Assembly (NCBI GenBank): GCA_937893605.1
Contig: CALBGG010000041.1
Coordinates: forward strand, 1 to 49,066
Direction of reading: 5' to 3'
DNA: 49,066 nt
Source: an uncultured Clostridia bacterium
Lineage (GTDB): Bacteria; Bacillota; Clostridia; Oscillospirales; Oscillospiraceae
A program made the position numbers and the translations under genes. Numbering within the stretch: the first letter of the stretch is position 1; every line of letters begins with the position of its first letter. The notes beneath the pieces were generated by a model. The model was not told where the DNA came from and ran no database searches. It saw only the letters and a program-made list of their open reading frames with translations. Shown piece by piece: positions 31,351 through 39,680 of this stretch.

Positions 31351-33590
31351 TGTCAGACATTGAAACAAGAAAACTTGATCCCGACGAGATGTTTGCCGCG
31401 CTGAGCAAAAAAATCAGCGACAGCGGCATGGATATGGACATGGGAAGAATAGAGGCGGCCTACCGTATGGCAAAGCTCGCCCACACAGGGCAGCTGCGCA
31501 AGGACGGTTCGCCATATGTCACGCACTGCGTCGCCGCGGCGGATATAGCCGCCGATATGGGACTTGACGAGGACTCGATAGTCGCGGCGCTGCTGCACGA
31601 CGTTATCGAGGATACCGACCTTACCCACAGCGATATAGCAAAGCAGTTCGGCGAGCCGGTAGCGAATATCGTCGAGGGCGTCACGAAGCTCACGCGAGTG
31701 CAGTACACCAGCAAGGAAGACGAGCAGATGGAGAACCTGCGCAAGATGCTCATGGCAATGGCAAAGGACATCCGCGTCATTCTCATAAAGATCGCCGACC
31801 GCCTGCACAATATGCGCACCATGGCCTATCAGACAGAGGAGAAGCAGCGCCAGAAATCGCTGGAGACGATGGAGATATACGCGCCCATCGCGCACCGCCT
31901 CGGTATGCAGAGAGCCAAGTGGGAGCTCGAGGATCTTGCGCTGATGTATCTCGATCCGACCGGCTATAAGGAGATAACCGATACGCTCAACGACCGCATG
32001 GACACGCTCAAGAACTTCATGTCCACGGTTGAAACGAAGATAAAAAAGCGCCTTAAGGACGAGGGACTTCAGGTTACGGTATACAGCCGCATAAAGCACA
32101 TATACAGTATATATCGCAAAATGTACGCGCAGAAGCTCGATATAAACGGCATATTCGACCTGTGCGCGTTCCGTGTCATCGTCGACACGATACCCGACTG
32201 CTATAACGTGCTTGGCATCATCCATGATATGTTCAAGCCCGTGCCCGGCAGATTCAAGGACTATATCTCAACCCCGAAGCCGAACATGTATCAAAGCGTG
32301 CACACGACGGTCATAGGCTCCGAGGGCATACCGTTTGAGGTGCAGATACGCACATGGGAAATGCACCGCACCGCCGAATACGGCATCGCCGCGCACTGGA
32401 AGTATAAGATCGGCTCCGCGGCCGAGACGATCGTCAAGGACGGCGACGAGGAGAAATTCGCCTGGGTAAGGCGACTGCTGGAAAGTCAGCAGGAGTCCGA
32501 TGCGACGGACTTTTTTCACAACCTCAAGATCGACATGTTCGCCGACGAGGTCTTCGTGTTCTCGCCCAAGGGCGACGTCATAAATCTTCCGGCGGGAGCA
32601 ACGCCCATAGATTTTGCCTACAGCATCCATTCCGCCGTCGGAAACAGCATGATCGGCGCGTCGGTAAACGGCAGGATAGTGAACTTCGACTATGTTCTGC
32701 AAAACGGCGATATCGTCGAGGTCAGAACGTCCAAGAATGCCGCCGGACCGAGCCGCGACTGGCTCAATATCGCAAAAAGCGGCTCTGCGCGCACGAAGAT
32801 AAAGCAGTGGTTCAAAAAAGAGCGCCGCGAGGAGAATATCGAGCGCGGCCGCGCCATGTTTGAGTCCGAGCTTAAAAACAAGGGCCTGCGCATGGAGGAT
32901 ATCTGCGACGAGGAGGTGCTGCCGCAGCTTCTGAAAAAGGTGTCGTACACGAGCCTTGACGAAATGTACGCCGCCATCGGCTACGGCGGTATGGCAGCGA
33001 CGAGAGCCGTAAACCGCATGAAGGACGAGCTTGCGCGCCTGCACCATGTTTCGGGCAAGAAGACTGTTCTTGAAAAGGTAACGGAGGCCGCCGAGCGCCG
33101 CGAACAGCAGGCGCACAAGAAGATAAAGCCCGTCCACGGCGTTCTGGTCGAGGGGCTGGATAACTGCCTTATAAAATTCTCGCGCTGCTGCACGCCGATA
33201 CCCGGCGACGATATAGTCGGCTATATAACGCGCGGTCAGGGCGTATCTATCCACAGAACCGATTGCGAAAACTATGCCCGCCGCGAGTTCAAGCCCGATG
33301 ATATCGGCCGCTGGATAAATGTAAGCTGGGCGGATGAGATAAAGGAAAGCTATGCGACGGCGATAACGGTCGTCTCGCGCGAGCGCAACGGACTTGTCAT
33401 GGATATCGCAACGATATTCAACGCTCTGAACACCAAGGTGCGCACGATAAATGCACGTGATACGGGCGATAAGTCGATAGTAAATATAACGCTTGAAACC
33501 TCGGGCATCGATGAGCTGCGCACGGTCGTAAACCGCATAAGCGCACTTCCCGGAGTCGTTGAGGTAAACAGAAACGGAGGTAAACGATGA
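31347..33590 (+). CDS. rel: Bifunctional (p)ppGpp synthetase/hydrolase (Rel)
   Basis: 747 residues, full-length long RSH protein. Makes and degrades the stringent alarmone (p)ppGpp in response to amino-acid starvation. Order: HD hydrolase with His84-Asp85 in LLHDVIEDT, so hydrolysis should be active; synthetase domain with RIKHIYSIYRKM, VIVDTIPDCYNVLG, FKDYISTPKPNMYQSVHT; TGS domain (VFVFSPKGDVINLPAGATPIDFAY, seen as DVINLPAGATPIDFAYSIH); a Cys-rich helical/zinc region with FSRCCTPIPGDDIVGY; and C-terminal ACT. ATG 31347 overlaps the recJ stop and its own stop overlaps dtd, so the operon is tightly coupled. Confidence 0.96.
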   Translation: MMSDIETRKLDPDEMFAALSKKISDSGMDMDMGRIEAAYRMAKLAHTGQLRKDGSPYVTHCVAAADIAADMGLDEDSIVAALLHDVIEDTDLTHSDIAKQFGEPVANIVEGVTKLTRVQYTSKEDEQMENLRKMLMAMAKDIRVILIKIADRLHNMRTMAYQTEEKQRQKSLETMEIYAPIAHRLGMQRAKWELEDLALMYLDPTGYKEITDTLNDRMDTLKNFMSTVETKIKKRLKDEGLQVTVYSRIKHIYSIYRKMYAQKLDINGIFDLCAFRVIVDTIPDCYNVLGIIHDMFKPVPGRFKDYISTPKPNMYQSVHTTVIGSEGIPFEVQIRTWEMHRTAEYGIAAHWKYKIGSAAETIVKDGDEEKFAWVRRLLESQQESDATDFFHNLKIDMFADEVFVFSPKGDVINLPAGATPIDFAYSIHSAVGNSMIGASVNGRIVNFDYVLQNGDIVEVRTSKNAAGPSRDWLNIAKSGSARTKIKQWFKKERREENIERGRAMFESELKNKGLRMEDICDEEVLPQLLKKVSYTSLDEMYAAIGYGGMAATRAVNRMKDELARLHHVSGKKTVLEKVTEAAERREQQAHKKIKPVHGVLVEGLDNCLIKFSRCCTPIPGDDIVGYITRGQGVSIHRTDCENYARREFKPDDIGRWINVSWADEIKESYATAITVVSRERNGLVMDIATIFNALNTKVRTINARDTGDKSIVNITLETSGIDELRTVVNRISALPGVVEVNRNGGKR

Positions 33591-34030
33591 GAGCTGTTTT
33601 AACGAGGGTCGACAGTGCCTCGGTAGCGATAGACGGCAAGGTGAAAAGCAGCATCGGCAAGGGCTTTCTCATCCTGCTCGGCGTCCGGGAGGACGATGAG
33701 GAGAAGGAAGCGATAAAGATCGCCGACAAGATCTGCGGACTGAGGATATTCGAGGATGAGGCGGGGAAGATGAACGTAAATCCCGCCGATGCGGGAGCGC
33801 AGCTTCTTATAATAAGCCAGTTCACGCTTTTTGCCGACTGCAAGTCGCGCCGCCCCGGCTTTTCAAAGGCCGCCCGTCCCGAGAAGGCAATACCGCTGTA
33901 TGAAAAGGTCATAGCCGAGTGCCGGGAGCGCGGCTTCGAGGTCGGAACCGGCGAGTTCGGTGCGGAAATGAAGGTCGAGTCCGTAAACGACGGACCTGTA
34001 ACCATAATTCTTGATACTAAGGAGATTTGA
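33587..34030 (+). CDS. dtd: D-aminoacyl-tRNA deacylase
   Basis: 147 residues, normal length. Cleaves D-amino acids, and glycine mischarged on tRNA(Ala), from tRNA. Family motifs are present: RAVLTRVDSASVAIDG at the N-terminus, the catalytic SQFTLFADC (about 78-86) with the Thr used in proofreading, RRPGFSKAARP, and the GPVTIILD cross-subunit Gly-cisPro motif near the end. ATG 33587 overlaps the rel stop by 4 nt and has GGAGGTAA upstream. Placement after rel is the common Bacillota arrangement. Confidence 0.96.
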   Translation: MRAVLTRVDSASVAIDGKVKSSIGKGFLILLGVREDDEEKEAIKIADKICGLRIFEDEAGKMNVNPADAGAQLLIISQFTLFADCKSRRPGFSKAARPEKAIPLYEKVIAECRERGFEVGTGEFGAEMKVESVNDGPVTIILDTKEI

Positions 34031-34032
34031 CG

Positions 34033-34647
34033 ATGAACGTAAAAACTTTGCCGGTTGGCCAGCTTGAGACTAACTGCTATGTTGTTATAAACGAAGAAAC
34101 GCTCGAGTGCGTCGTGATCGATCCCGGCGACGAGAGCAACACCATTATGGATTATATCGAGTCCAATAATTTGAAATGCAAAGCCATAATGCTCACACAC
34201 GGGCATTTTGACCACGTCGGCGCCGTGAACGCCGTCGCGAAGCAGACAGGCTGCACTGTGTATATAAATCCCCGCGACGAGGGCTATAAGGTCGGCATGA
34301 GCGGCATGATGTTCAAGCTCCCCGAGGGCGGAAAATACTATGACGACGGCGACGAGATATGCGAGGCGGGACTTAAGTTCAAGGTCATCGCAACTCCGGG
34401 GCACACCCCCGGCGGCGTGAGCCTTATCTGCGAAAACGCGCTGTTTGTCGGTGATACGCTGTTTCGCGGCAGCTGCGGAAGAACGGATCTCCCCGGAGGC
34501 GACACCGAAACCGAGCTTCGCTCGCTCAAAAAGCTCTGCGAGCTGCCGGGTGACTACGAGGTCTATCCCGGCCATATGGACAGCACGACCCTTGAGCGTG
34601 AGCGCCGCTTTAACTATTATTGCCGCGAGGCTATGGCAAAATATTAA
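34033..34647 (+). CDS. MBL-fold metal hydrolase (glyoxalase II-like, YqgX type)
   Basis: 204 residues from ATG 34033, with AAGGAG 8 nt upstream; the TTG two codons earlier is less likely. Metallo-beta-lactamase fold hydroxyacylglutathione-hydrolase-like protein. Seen: THGHFDHVG (His-x-His-x-Asp-His), TPGHTPGGVS, LFVGDTLFRGSCGRTDLPGG (read as FVGDTLFRGSCGRTDLPG) with metal-bridging Asp, and VYPGHMDSTTLERER with the last His. The final helical substrate domain of true glyoxalase II is short, as in YqgX. Fourth gene of the recJ operon. Substrate unknown. Confidence 0.88.
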   Translation: MNVKTLPVGQLETNCYVVINEETLECVVIDPGDESNTIMDYIESNNLKCKAIMLTHGHFDHVGAVNAVAKQTGCTVYINPRDEGYKVGMSGMMFKLPEGGKYYDDGDEICEAGLKFKVIATPGHTPGGVSLICENALFVGDTLFRGSCGRTDLPGGDTETELRSLKKLCELPGDYEVYPGHMDSTTLERERRFNYYCREAMAKY

Positions 34648-34662
34648 ATTACGGAGAGCCAA

Positions 34663-35124
34663 ATGCTTCATGATATCCTGAAAACACTTTTTACGGCGAT
34701 GCTGCCGATACTCGAGATACGCGGTGCCATCCCCGTGGGCGTTGCAGCCGGCATGGATCCCTGGGCGGCCTTTGCCGTCGGCTTTTTGGGCAATATGCTG
34801 CCTGTGCCGTTTCTCATCCTGCTTGTGCGTAAGGTGATAGAGTGGATGAAAAAGCATCATATTCTCGATAAGCTTACCACCTTTGTCGAGCGTAAGGGGC
34901 ATGAAAAGGCAAAGGCCGTTCAGACCTACAGCTTCTGGGGCCTTTTCATACTTGTTGCCGTACCGCTCCCGGGAACGGGAGCGTGGACGGGGGCGCTCGT
35001 AGCCTCGCTTCTCGATATGCGCCTTAAAAGAGCGCTGCCTGCCATAGGCATGGGGGTAGCCGCCGCGGGACTTATCGTTCTGGCGCTGACCTACGGCGTC
35101 ATCCACGTCGGCACGCTGCTCTGA
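34663..35124 (+). CDS. Small multidrug export protein (COG2426/Sm_multidrug_ex)
   Basis: 153 residues, four to five membrane helices. Family members are called putative small multidrug exporters but the activity is poorly established. Seen: LPILEIRGAIPVGVAAGM at the first re-entrant-like segment, NMLPVPFLILLVRKV, and VAVPLPGTGAWTGALVASLL, the characteristic PLPGTGAWTG motif. The central stretch is basic (ERKGHEKAKA). SD CGGAGAG precedes ATG 34663, 15 nt after the previous stop. Last gene of the recJ operon, ended by the hairpin at 35171-35206. Confidence 0.85.
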   Translation: MLHDILKTLFTAMLPILEIRGAIPVGVAAGMDPWAAFAVGFLGNMLPVPFLILLVRKVIEWMKKHHILDKLTTFVERKGHEKAKAVQTYSFWGLFILVAVPLPGTGAWTGALVASLLDMRLKRALPAIGMGVAAAGLIVLALTYGVIHVGTLL

Positions 35125-35170
35125 TAAATATTCAGATACATATAAAAAATGAATCAAGAATAAATATTCA

Positions 35171-35206
35171 AAACTCCTGCAAAATACGTGAATTTTGCAG
35201 GAGTTT
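35171..35206 (+). terminator. Terminator of the recJ operon
   Basis: AAACTCCTGCAAAAT pairs exactly with ATTTTGCAGGAGTTT, a 15-bp stem with a 6-nt loop; only a short T tail. The A-rich left arm makes it usable in both directions. Confidence 0.75.
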
Positions 35207-35303
35207 ATGCATATCCGACGCTGATTGTTGCATTTATACAAGCTCGCTCCTATGTGAAAAAATTATTTGTTGAAAATAACAAGTAAATTTTTATTCAAAA
35301 CTA

Positions 35304-35332
35304 TTGCATAATTGTGAATATAAATGTATAAT
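35304..35332 (+). promoter_or_regulatory. Promoter of the M14-SLH surface protein
   Basis: TTGCAT (35304-35309), 17-nt spacer, TATAAT (35327-35332), preceded by a long AT-rich stretch that may act as an UP element. Confidence 0.75.
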
Positions 35333-35385
35333 AGCCACTGTCAATGAATAAAACTCTCAGATGAAAACCTCAGAAAGGCGACAAG

Positions 35386-38300
35386 GTGGAAAACATGCAT
35401 AAGGCGAAAACAAACAACAATTTCACTAAACTCATTTCCATGCTGCTTGTTGTGCTGATGCTCGTGTCGATAGTTCCGATCACGGCTTCGGCAGACCCGG
35501 CAAGCGCAAGCTTTGAAAATGTGTCCGGCGAAGGTAAAGATATAATATCTCTTGCGGAAGGACGCGAGTACAAGGCAACTATCCCGATAAGCGCAGACGT
35601 CGACCCGTCCACGGTAACATGGACTATGGTCAAGGACAGCTCCAAGAGCTATGTAAGCAAGGAGCTCTTCCCGAATCAGACCGATGGCGGCGCGCTTGAC
35701 ACATGGATCTGTGACGACGGCGAGACGAAGTTCTTCAACGAAGTCAAGACCAGCGTCAAGGACGTAAACGGCCAAAAGGCTCTCGTTGCCGAATTCAGCA
35801 CCAATGATTTCTTCTTCGGCTACGACTGGTACACCGGCGAAATGTACGCCGATAACAGCGCTCCTCACGATGAGGGCGGCGCGTACCTCGATTCCTGCGG
35901 CTACTTCAACCTCACGGCGACCGATAAGGACGGCAAGGTTCTCGGCTCGGTTCCCGTAAAGATCGCTCCCTATGACAGCTTCCACACGATGGATGAGATC
36001 TACACCGAGCTCGACGAGATGGTAGCGGCAGCAAAGGATTCCGGCGTCTTTGTGCAGAAGTACTCCATGGGCAAGTCCTCGGGCGATATCTATGACGCGC
36101 TCGATATGCCATACCTTATCGTTGCAAAGGACCAGAGCGCTGTGACCAAATGGCTCGAGTTCACCGAGAAGGCAGAAACTCAGCCCGATCAGGTCCTTGC
36201 CGACATAAAAGCGGGCAAATATGACGACATAAAGGTTCCCGTGATGTTCTCGAACATCCACGCCAACGAGGTCGCGGCGACCGACGGCATCATGGAATTT
36301 GCGTGGATGCTCGTAAACGCGGCAACCGGCGACGGCAAGCTCAGCTACAATAACCTCACCGGCTTCACCGCCGAGGGCAAGACCGAATTTGAAAGCGAGA
36401 AGTCCGAAAGCAAAATGGCCGTTCCCGATCTCGTAAAGAACAGCGCGACCTACCTCGGCTGGCTGACGGGCGACAACAGCGGCTCCGGCGTTGTCGATCT
36501 TGATAAGTACTATGAGCAGGAGACAGTCAGCACCACGATCGACGAGCTGCTCGACGGCGTGTTCTTCATCCTCGTTCCCGAGGAGAACGTCGAAGGCCGT
36601 ACCTACATAACCCGCGAGGCCTCCAACGGCTACGACCTCAACCGCGATAACTCCTTCCAGACCACTGAGGAAACTCAGAACATGCAGCAGCTCATCGCGA
36701 CCTTCAACCCCGTATCCCTCACCGAGTTCCACGGCCGCATTGAAGCATTCCAGTGCGAGCCCTGCGATCCCCCTCACGAGCCGAACTTCGAGTACGACCT
36801 GCTGGCAGAGCACCTGATAGCCGGCGGCGAGGCTCTCGGCATTGCGGCTGTTGCCAATAACGATACCTACAACAGCTATGTCATCCCCCAGCGCGACTAC
36901 CTCACCGATAACGGCGACGGCACCACCTACTGGTCTGACCCATGGGACGATATGTCCACCTCCTACACTCCGCAGTTTGCAATGCTTCAGGGCACCGTTG
37001 CTTACACCGTTGAGCTTCCCGGCTACAACGACGCGGGCGCTCAGCTCGTCCAGTACGGCTGCCTCGGCCAGGCAAACTACATAGCCGGCGAAAAGCTCGG
37101 CTACCTCGAATCCCAGACCGAGATATTCAGCCGCGGCGTCGGCAACAAGAACTCCGATGCATATACTCTCGTCGGCCAGTGGCTGTGCGACCAGAACGAC
37201 GTAGAAGGCGCAGAATCCGACCTCTTCCGTCCCGAGTTTGACGGCGAGGGCGAAAACGGCAACTTCTATCCCGAGTGCTACATTATCCCTCTCGACGGCG
37301 TAAACCAGACCAATCTCCAGGCGGCCGGCGATATGATGGAGTGGCTGTCCCGCAACGATGTCAAGGTTCTTGTCACCGATAAGGAGTTTACCTACGAAGG
37401 CGTCACCTACCCCGCGGGAACGATGATCGTTTCCATGTATCAGGCAAAGCGCTCCGTTGCAAACGGCGTTCTGTACGACGGCACCCTAATCTCGAGCTGG
37501 ACCGTTCTCTACTCCGAGGGCATCACCTCCTTTAACGAGACGCGCGGCTTCGACATGGTGACCGTAACAGAGCCCGCAGCATACAAGACCATCAAGGCCG
37601 CATGCGGCGACTGGATGGATCACGACGATTGCCTCAGCTACATCGCAAATAAGCTCGGCTCCTACTTCACCGGCAAGACCGGCGAGTATGTTGTTATCTC
37701 CAACGCCTCCGAGGACTCCACCGCGGCAGTCAACGCGCTGCTCAAGGCGGGCAAGTCGGTCGGCATGGTCACCGACAGCGAAAGCGACTTCTACGGCGAC
37801 TTCGTTTGCAGCTATGCAGACTGGCAGTCTGTTTCCGCAAAATATGTTCTCAGCGGCACGGGTCTTGCCGAGGCCGATGTTCCGGCGGCAAAGGTCATCA
37901 CAAAGGCTCCCACCGTTTATATCACCGGCGAGGTCGGCCCCGACGATGCGGGCTTCAAGTGGACCAGCCGCGTAAACTGGAGCCACGGCAACTGGAACTA
38001 CGACCGCGTAGCTCTTGAGCTTATGGGCTTTGAAACCACCTCCGACCCGACAAAGGCAGACCTCATCATGGGCGCAAGCGCACTTAACGACACTGCAAAG
38101 GCAGAGGTTCTCGCAGGTACCCCGTACATCGGCTACGGCTCCTCCGCGACGCGCAAGAATATCTTCGGCGACGCACTTGTTCGCAGCTCGGCAGACGGTA
38201 TGGACTGCCTCGGCTACGTCACATACCCGACGACCACTCTCGTAAACGCATCCTATGTCATGGATGAGGACGACGTCCTCTACGGCTACGGCGTAGGCTA

Positions 38301-39147
38301 CTTCTCCAAGATCCCCGACGGCGCGCAGGTCCTTGTCAAGATGGACGGCAGCAAGACTCCGACCGAGGGCTTCATAAAGATGATCGACGCAGAACAGACT
38401 GCGGCAGCAAAGGCATACCTCGACGGCTCTGTTCAGGCGATCGCCTATCAGGGCAAGCTCACTGCAGGTGCAGAGAACGATGTAAACGTCGTATACTTTG
38501 CAAACAGCCTCACCCACAAGGTGCACCAGCGCGATGAGTACGCCTTCATCAGCAACTTCGCGTTCTCAAATCTTCTCGGCGGCGACTTCATCTCCTCCGG
38601 AGAGGAGACCGGACTGCCGTTCAAGGATGTCGCTTCCACCGACTGGTTCGTTGACAACGTAAAGTATGTCTATGAAAACAAGCTCATGCTCGGCGTCTCC
38701 GATACCGAGTTTGCACCCAAGGGCACGATGACGCGCGAAATGTTCGCGACCGTTCTCTACCGCATGGCAGGCAGCCCCTCTGTTGACGGCCTGAGCGTAA
38801 GCTTCAAGGATGTCAAGGAAGGTACATGGTCCTACAACGCGATAGTTTGGGCATACAATAAGGGCGTCACCAAGGGCGTGGGCAACGATATGTTCGCTCC
38901 GGAGCAGAGCATCAGCCGCGAAGAGCTTGTAACGATGCTCCACCGCTACGCCGATACCCCTGAGGTCAGCGGCGAGCTGAGCTTCACCGATGCAGGTTCC
39001 GTGTCCGAATGGGCGCAGGCGGCCGTCCTCTGGGCAAGCCAGAGCAAGATAGTCAACGGCTATGAAAACGGTGCGTTCGGCCCGGGCGATACAGCTTCCC
39101 GTGCCGAAATGGCAGCAGTGATCCAGCGCTTCAGCGCTGTACAATAA
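35386..39147 (+). CDS. Secreted M14 zinc carboxypeptidase with three SLH repeats
   Basis: 1253 residues from GTG 35386; ATG 35395, with AAGGTGG 6 nt upstream, is equally likely. Exported: basic start, hydrophobic core and cleavage after ASA near residue 36. An N-terminal beta region precedes the M14 peptidase domain (about 200-560) with zinc ligands His292 and Glu295 in IHANEVAATDG, His449 in TEFHGRIE, an NR pair in YDLNRDNSF for the substrate carboxylate, and Glu543 in YTVELPG as catalytic base. A large middle part (about 600-1070) with VYITGEVGPDDAGFKW is of uncertain fold. Three SLH repeats (about 1078-1127, 1138-1187, 1200-1250) attach it to cell-wall polymer. Likely cell-surface peptide trimming. 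Substrate unknown; long inter-motif spacing is unusual. Confidence 0.88.
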   Translation: MENMHKAKTNNNFTKLISMLLVVLMLVSIVPITASADPASASFENVSGEGKDIISLAEGREYKATIPISADVDPSTVTWTMVKDSSKSYVSKELFPNQTDGGALDTWICDDGETKFFNEVKTSVKDVNGQKALVAEFSTNDFFFGYDWYTGEMYADNSAPHDEGGAYLDSCGYFNLTATDKDGKVLGSVPVKIAPYDSFHTMDEIYTELDEMVAAAKDSGVFVQKYSMGKSSGDIYDALDMPYLIVAKDQSAVTKWLEFTEKAETQPDQVLADIKAGKYDDIKVPVMFSNIHANEVAATDGIMEFAWMLVNAATGDGKLSYNNLTGFTAEGKTEFESEKSESKMAVPDLVKNSATYLGWLTGDNSGSGVVDLDKYYEQETVSTTIDELLDGVFFILVPEENVEGRTYITREASNGYDLNRDNSFQTTEETQNMQQLIATFNPVSLTEFHGRIEAFQCEPCDPPHEPNFEYDLLAEHLIAGGEALGIAAVANNDTYNSYVIPQRDYLTDNGDGTTYWSDPWDDMSTSYTPQFAMLQGTVAYTVELPGYNDAGAQLVQYGCLGQANYIAGEKLGYLESQTEIFSRGVGNKNSDAYTLVGQWLCDQNDVEGAESDLFRPEFDGEGENGNFYPECYIIPLDGVNQTNLQAAGDMMEWLSRNDVKVLVTDKEFTYEGVTYPAGTMIVSMYQAKRSVANGVLYDGTLISSWTVLYSEGITSFNETRGFDMVTVTEPAAYKTIKAACGDWMDHDDCLSYIANKLGSYFTGKTGEYVVISNASEDSTAAVNALLKAGKSVGMVTDSESDFYGDFVCSYADWQSVSAKYVLSGTGLAEADVPAAKVITKAPTVYITGEVGPDDAGFKWTSRVNWSHGNWNYDRVALELMGFETTSDPTKADLIMGASALNDTAKAEVLAGTPYIGYGSSATRKNIFGDALVRSSADGMDCLGYVTYPTTTLVNASYVMDEDDVLYGYGVGYFSKIPDGAQVLVKMDGSKTPTEGFIKMIDAEQTAAAKAYLDGSVQAIAYQGKLTAGAENDVNVVYFANSLTHKVHQRDEYAFISNFAFSNLLGGDFISSGEETGLPFKDVASTDWFVDNVKYVYENKLMLGVSDTEFAPKGTMTREMFATVLYRMAGSPSVDGLSVSFKDVKEGTWSYNAIVWAYNKGVTKGVGNDMFAPEQSISREELVTMLHRYADTPEVSGELSFTDAGSVSEWAQAAVLWASQSKIVNGYENGAFGPGDTASRAEMAAVIQRFSAVQ

Positions 39148-39160
39148 AACCTCTCAAAAA

Positions 39161-39200
39161 AACAAATGCTCAGGTCATTCGACCTGAGCATTTGTTTTTG
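39161..39200. terminator. Bidirectional terminator after the M14-SLH gene
   Basis: AACAAATGCTCAGGTC (39161-39176) pairs with GACCTGAGCATTTGTT (39181-39196), loop ATTC, A- and T-runs outside. It also ends the minus-strand GH13 operon. Confidence 0.9.
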
Positions 39201-39215
39201 TAATTCAATTTAAAA

Positions 39216-39680
39216 TCACTTGAATCTCTGCTTTGCTGAGAACTCGCGAACGACGATCTTTTCAACGCAGGTGGCGTTTACGACCGCCTCCGGGCAGCCC
39301 ATCCCGTCAAAGCCGCAGTGGCGGCACAGAAGCGTCAGTCCCTTTACGGCCTCATCGCCGCTTATTTCGCTTATCTCGCCGTAACCGATAAAGCTTTTGT
39401 AATCCGCTGTCTGAGAGCCGTGTTCGAGCTCAACATAGCGCAGACATATATCAGCCTCGACGCACACGCGTGTATTCTTCGCCGCAAGCTCGTGCCGCCT
39501 GCCTACCTTCGCACCGTGAACATAGAACGTAAACTCGCCCTTTTCGGCCTCGTATCCGAACGAGAGCGGCACGATGTAGGCCTCCTGCCCGTCGGTAAAG
39601 CCGAGGCGTATGGTGTCGCACTTATCTATAAGTGCCTTTATCTCTTCAAAATCCGTTATCGCACGGTTTGCTTTTCTCAT
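39216..39680 (-). CDS. Pyridoxamine 5'-phosphate oxidase family (NimA-like) flavoprotein
   Basis: 154 residues from ATG 39680, which overlaps the stop of the upstream alpha-glucosidase gene as TGATG. Split-barrel FMN/heme-binding family; Clostridia homologs are often called nitroimidazole-resistance NimA-like. Seen: IRLGFTDGQEAYIVPLSFGYE (as IRLGFTDGQ and YIVPLSFGYE), FTFYVHGAKVGRRHEL, a KSFIGYGEI segment, and late cysteines in CRHCGFDGMGCPE. The activity on pyridoxamine phosphate is not implied. It is translationally coupled to the GH13 gene. Confidence 0.85.
   Translation of the reverse strand: MRKANRAITDFEEIKALIDKCDTIRLGFTDGQEAYIVPLSFGYEAEKGEFTFYVHGAKVGRRHELAAKNTRVCVEADICLRYVELEHGSQTADYKSFIGYGEISEISGDEAVKGLTLLCRHCGFDGMGCPEAVVNATCVEKIVVREFSAKQRFK

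Noticed and set aside
33418..35241. 607-codon minus-strand ORF opposite rel, dtd, the MBL gene and the export gene
   Set aside because: It lies antisense to four well-supported genes with overlapping stops and SDs; G/C-ending codons on the real strand remove stop codons on the other.
35341..36813. 490-codon minus-strand ORF opposite the M14-SLH gene
   Set aside because: Shadow of the signal peptide and peptidase domain; its start lies inside the coding region of the real gene without an SD.
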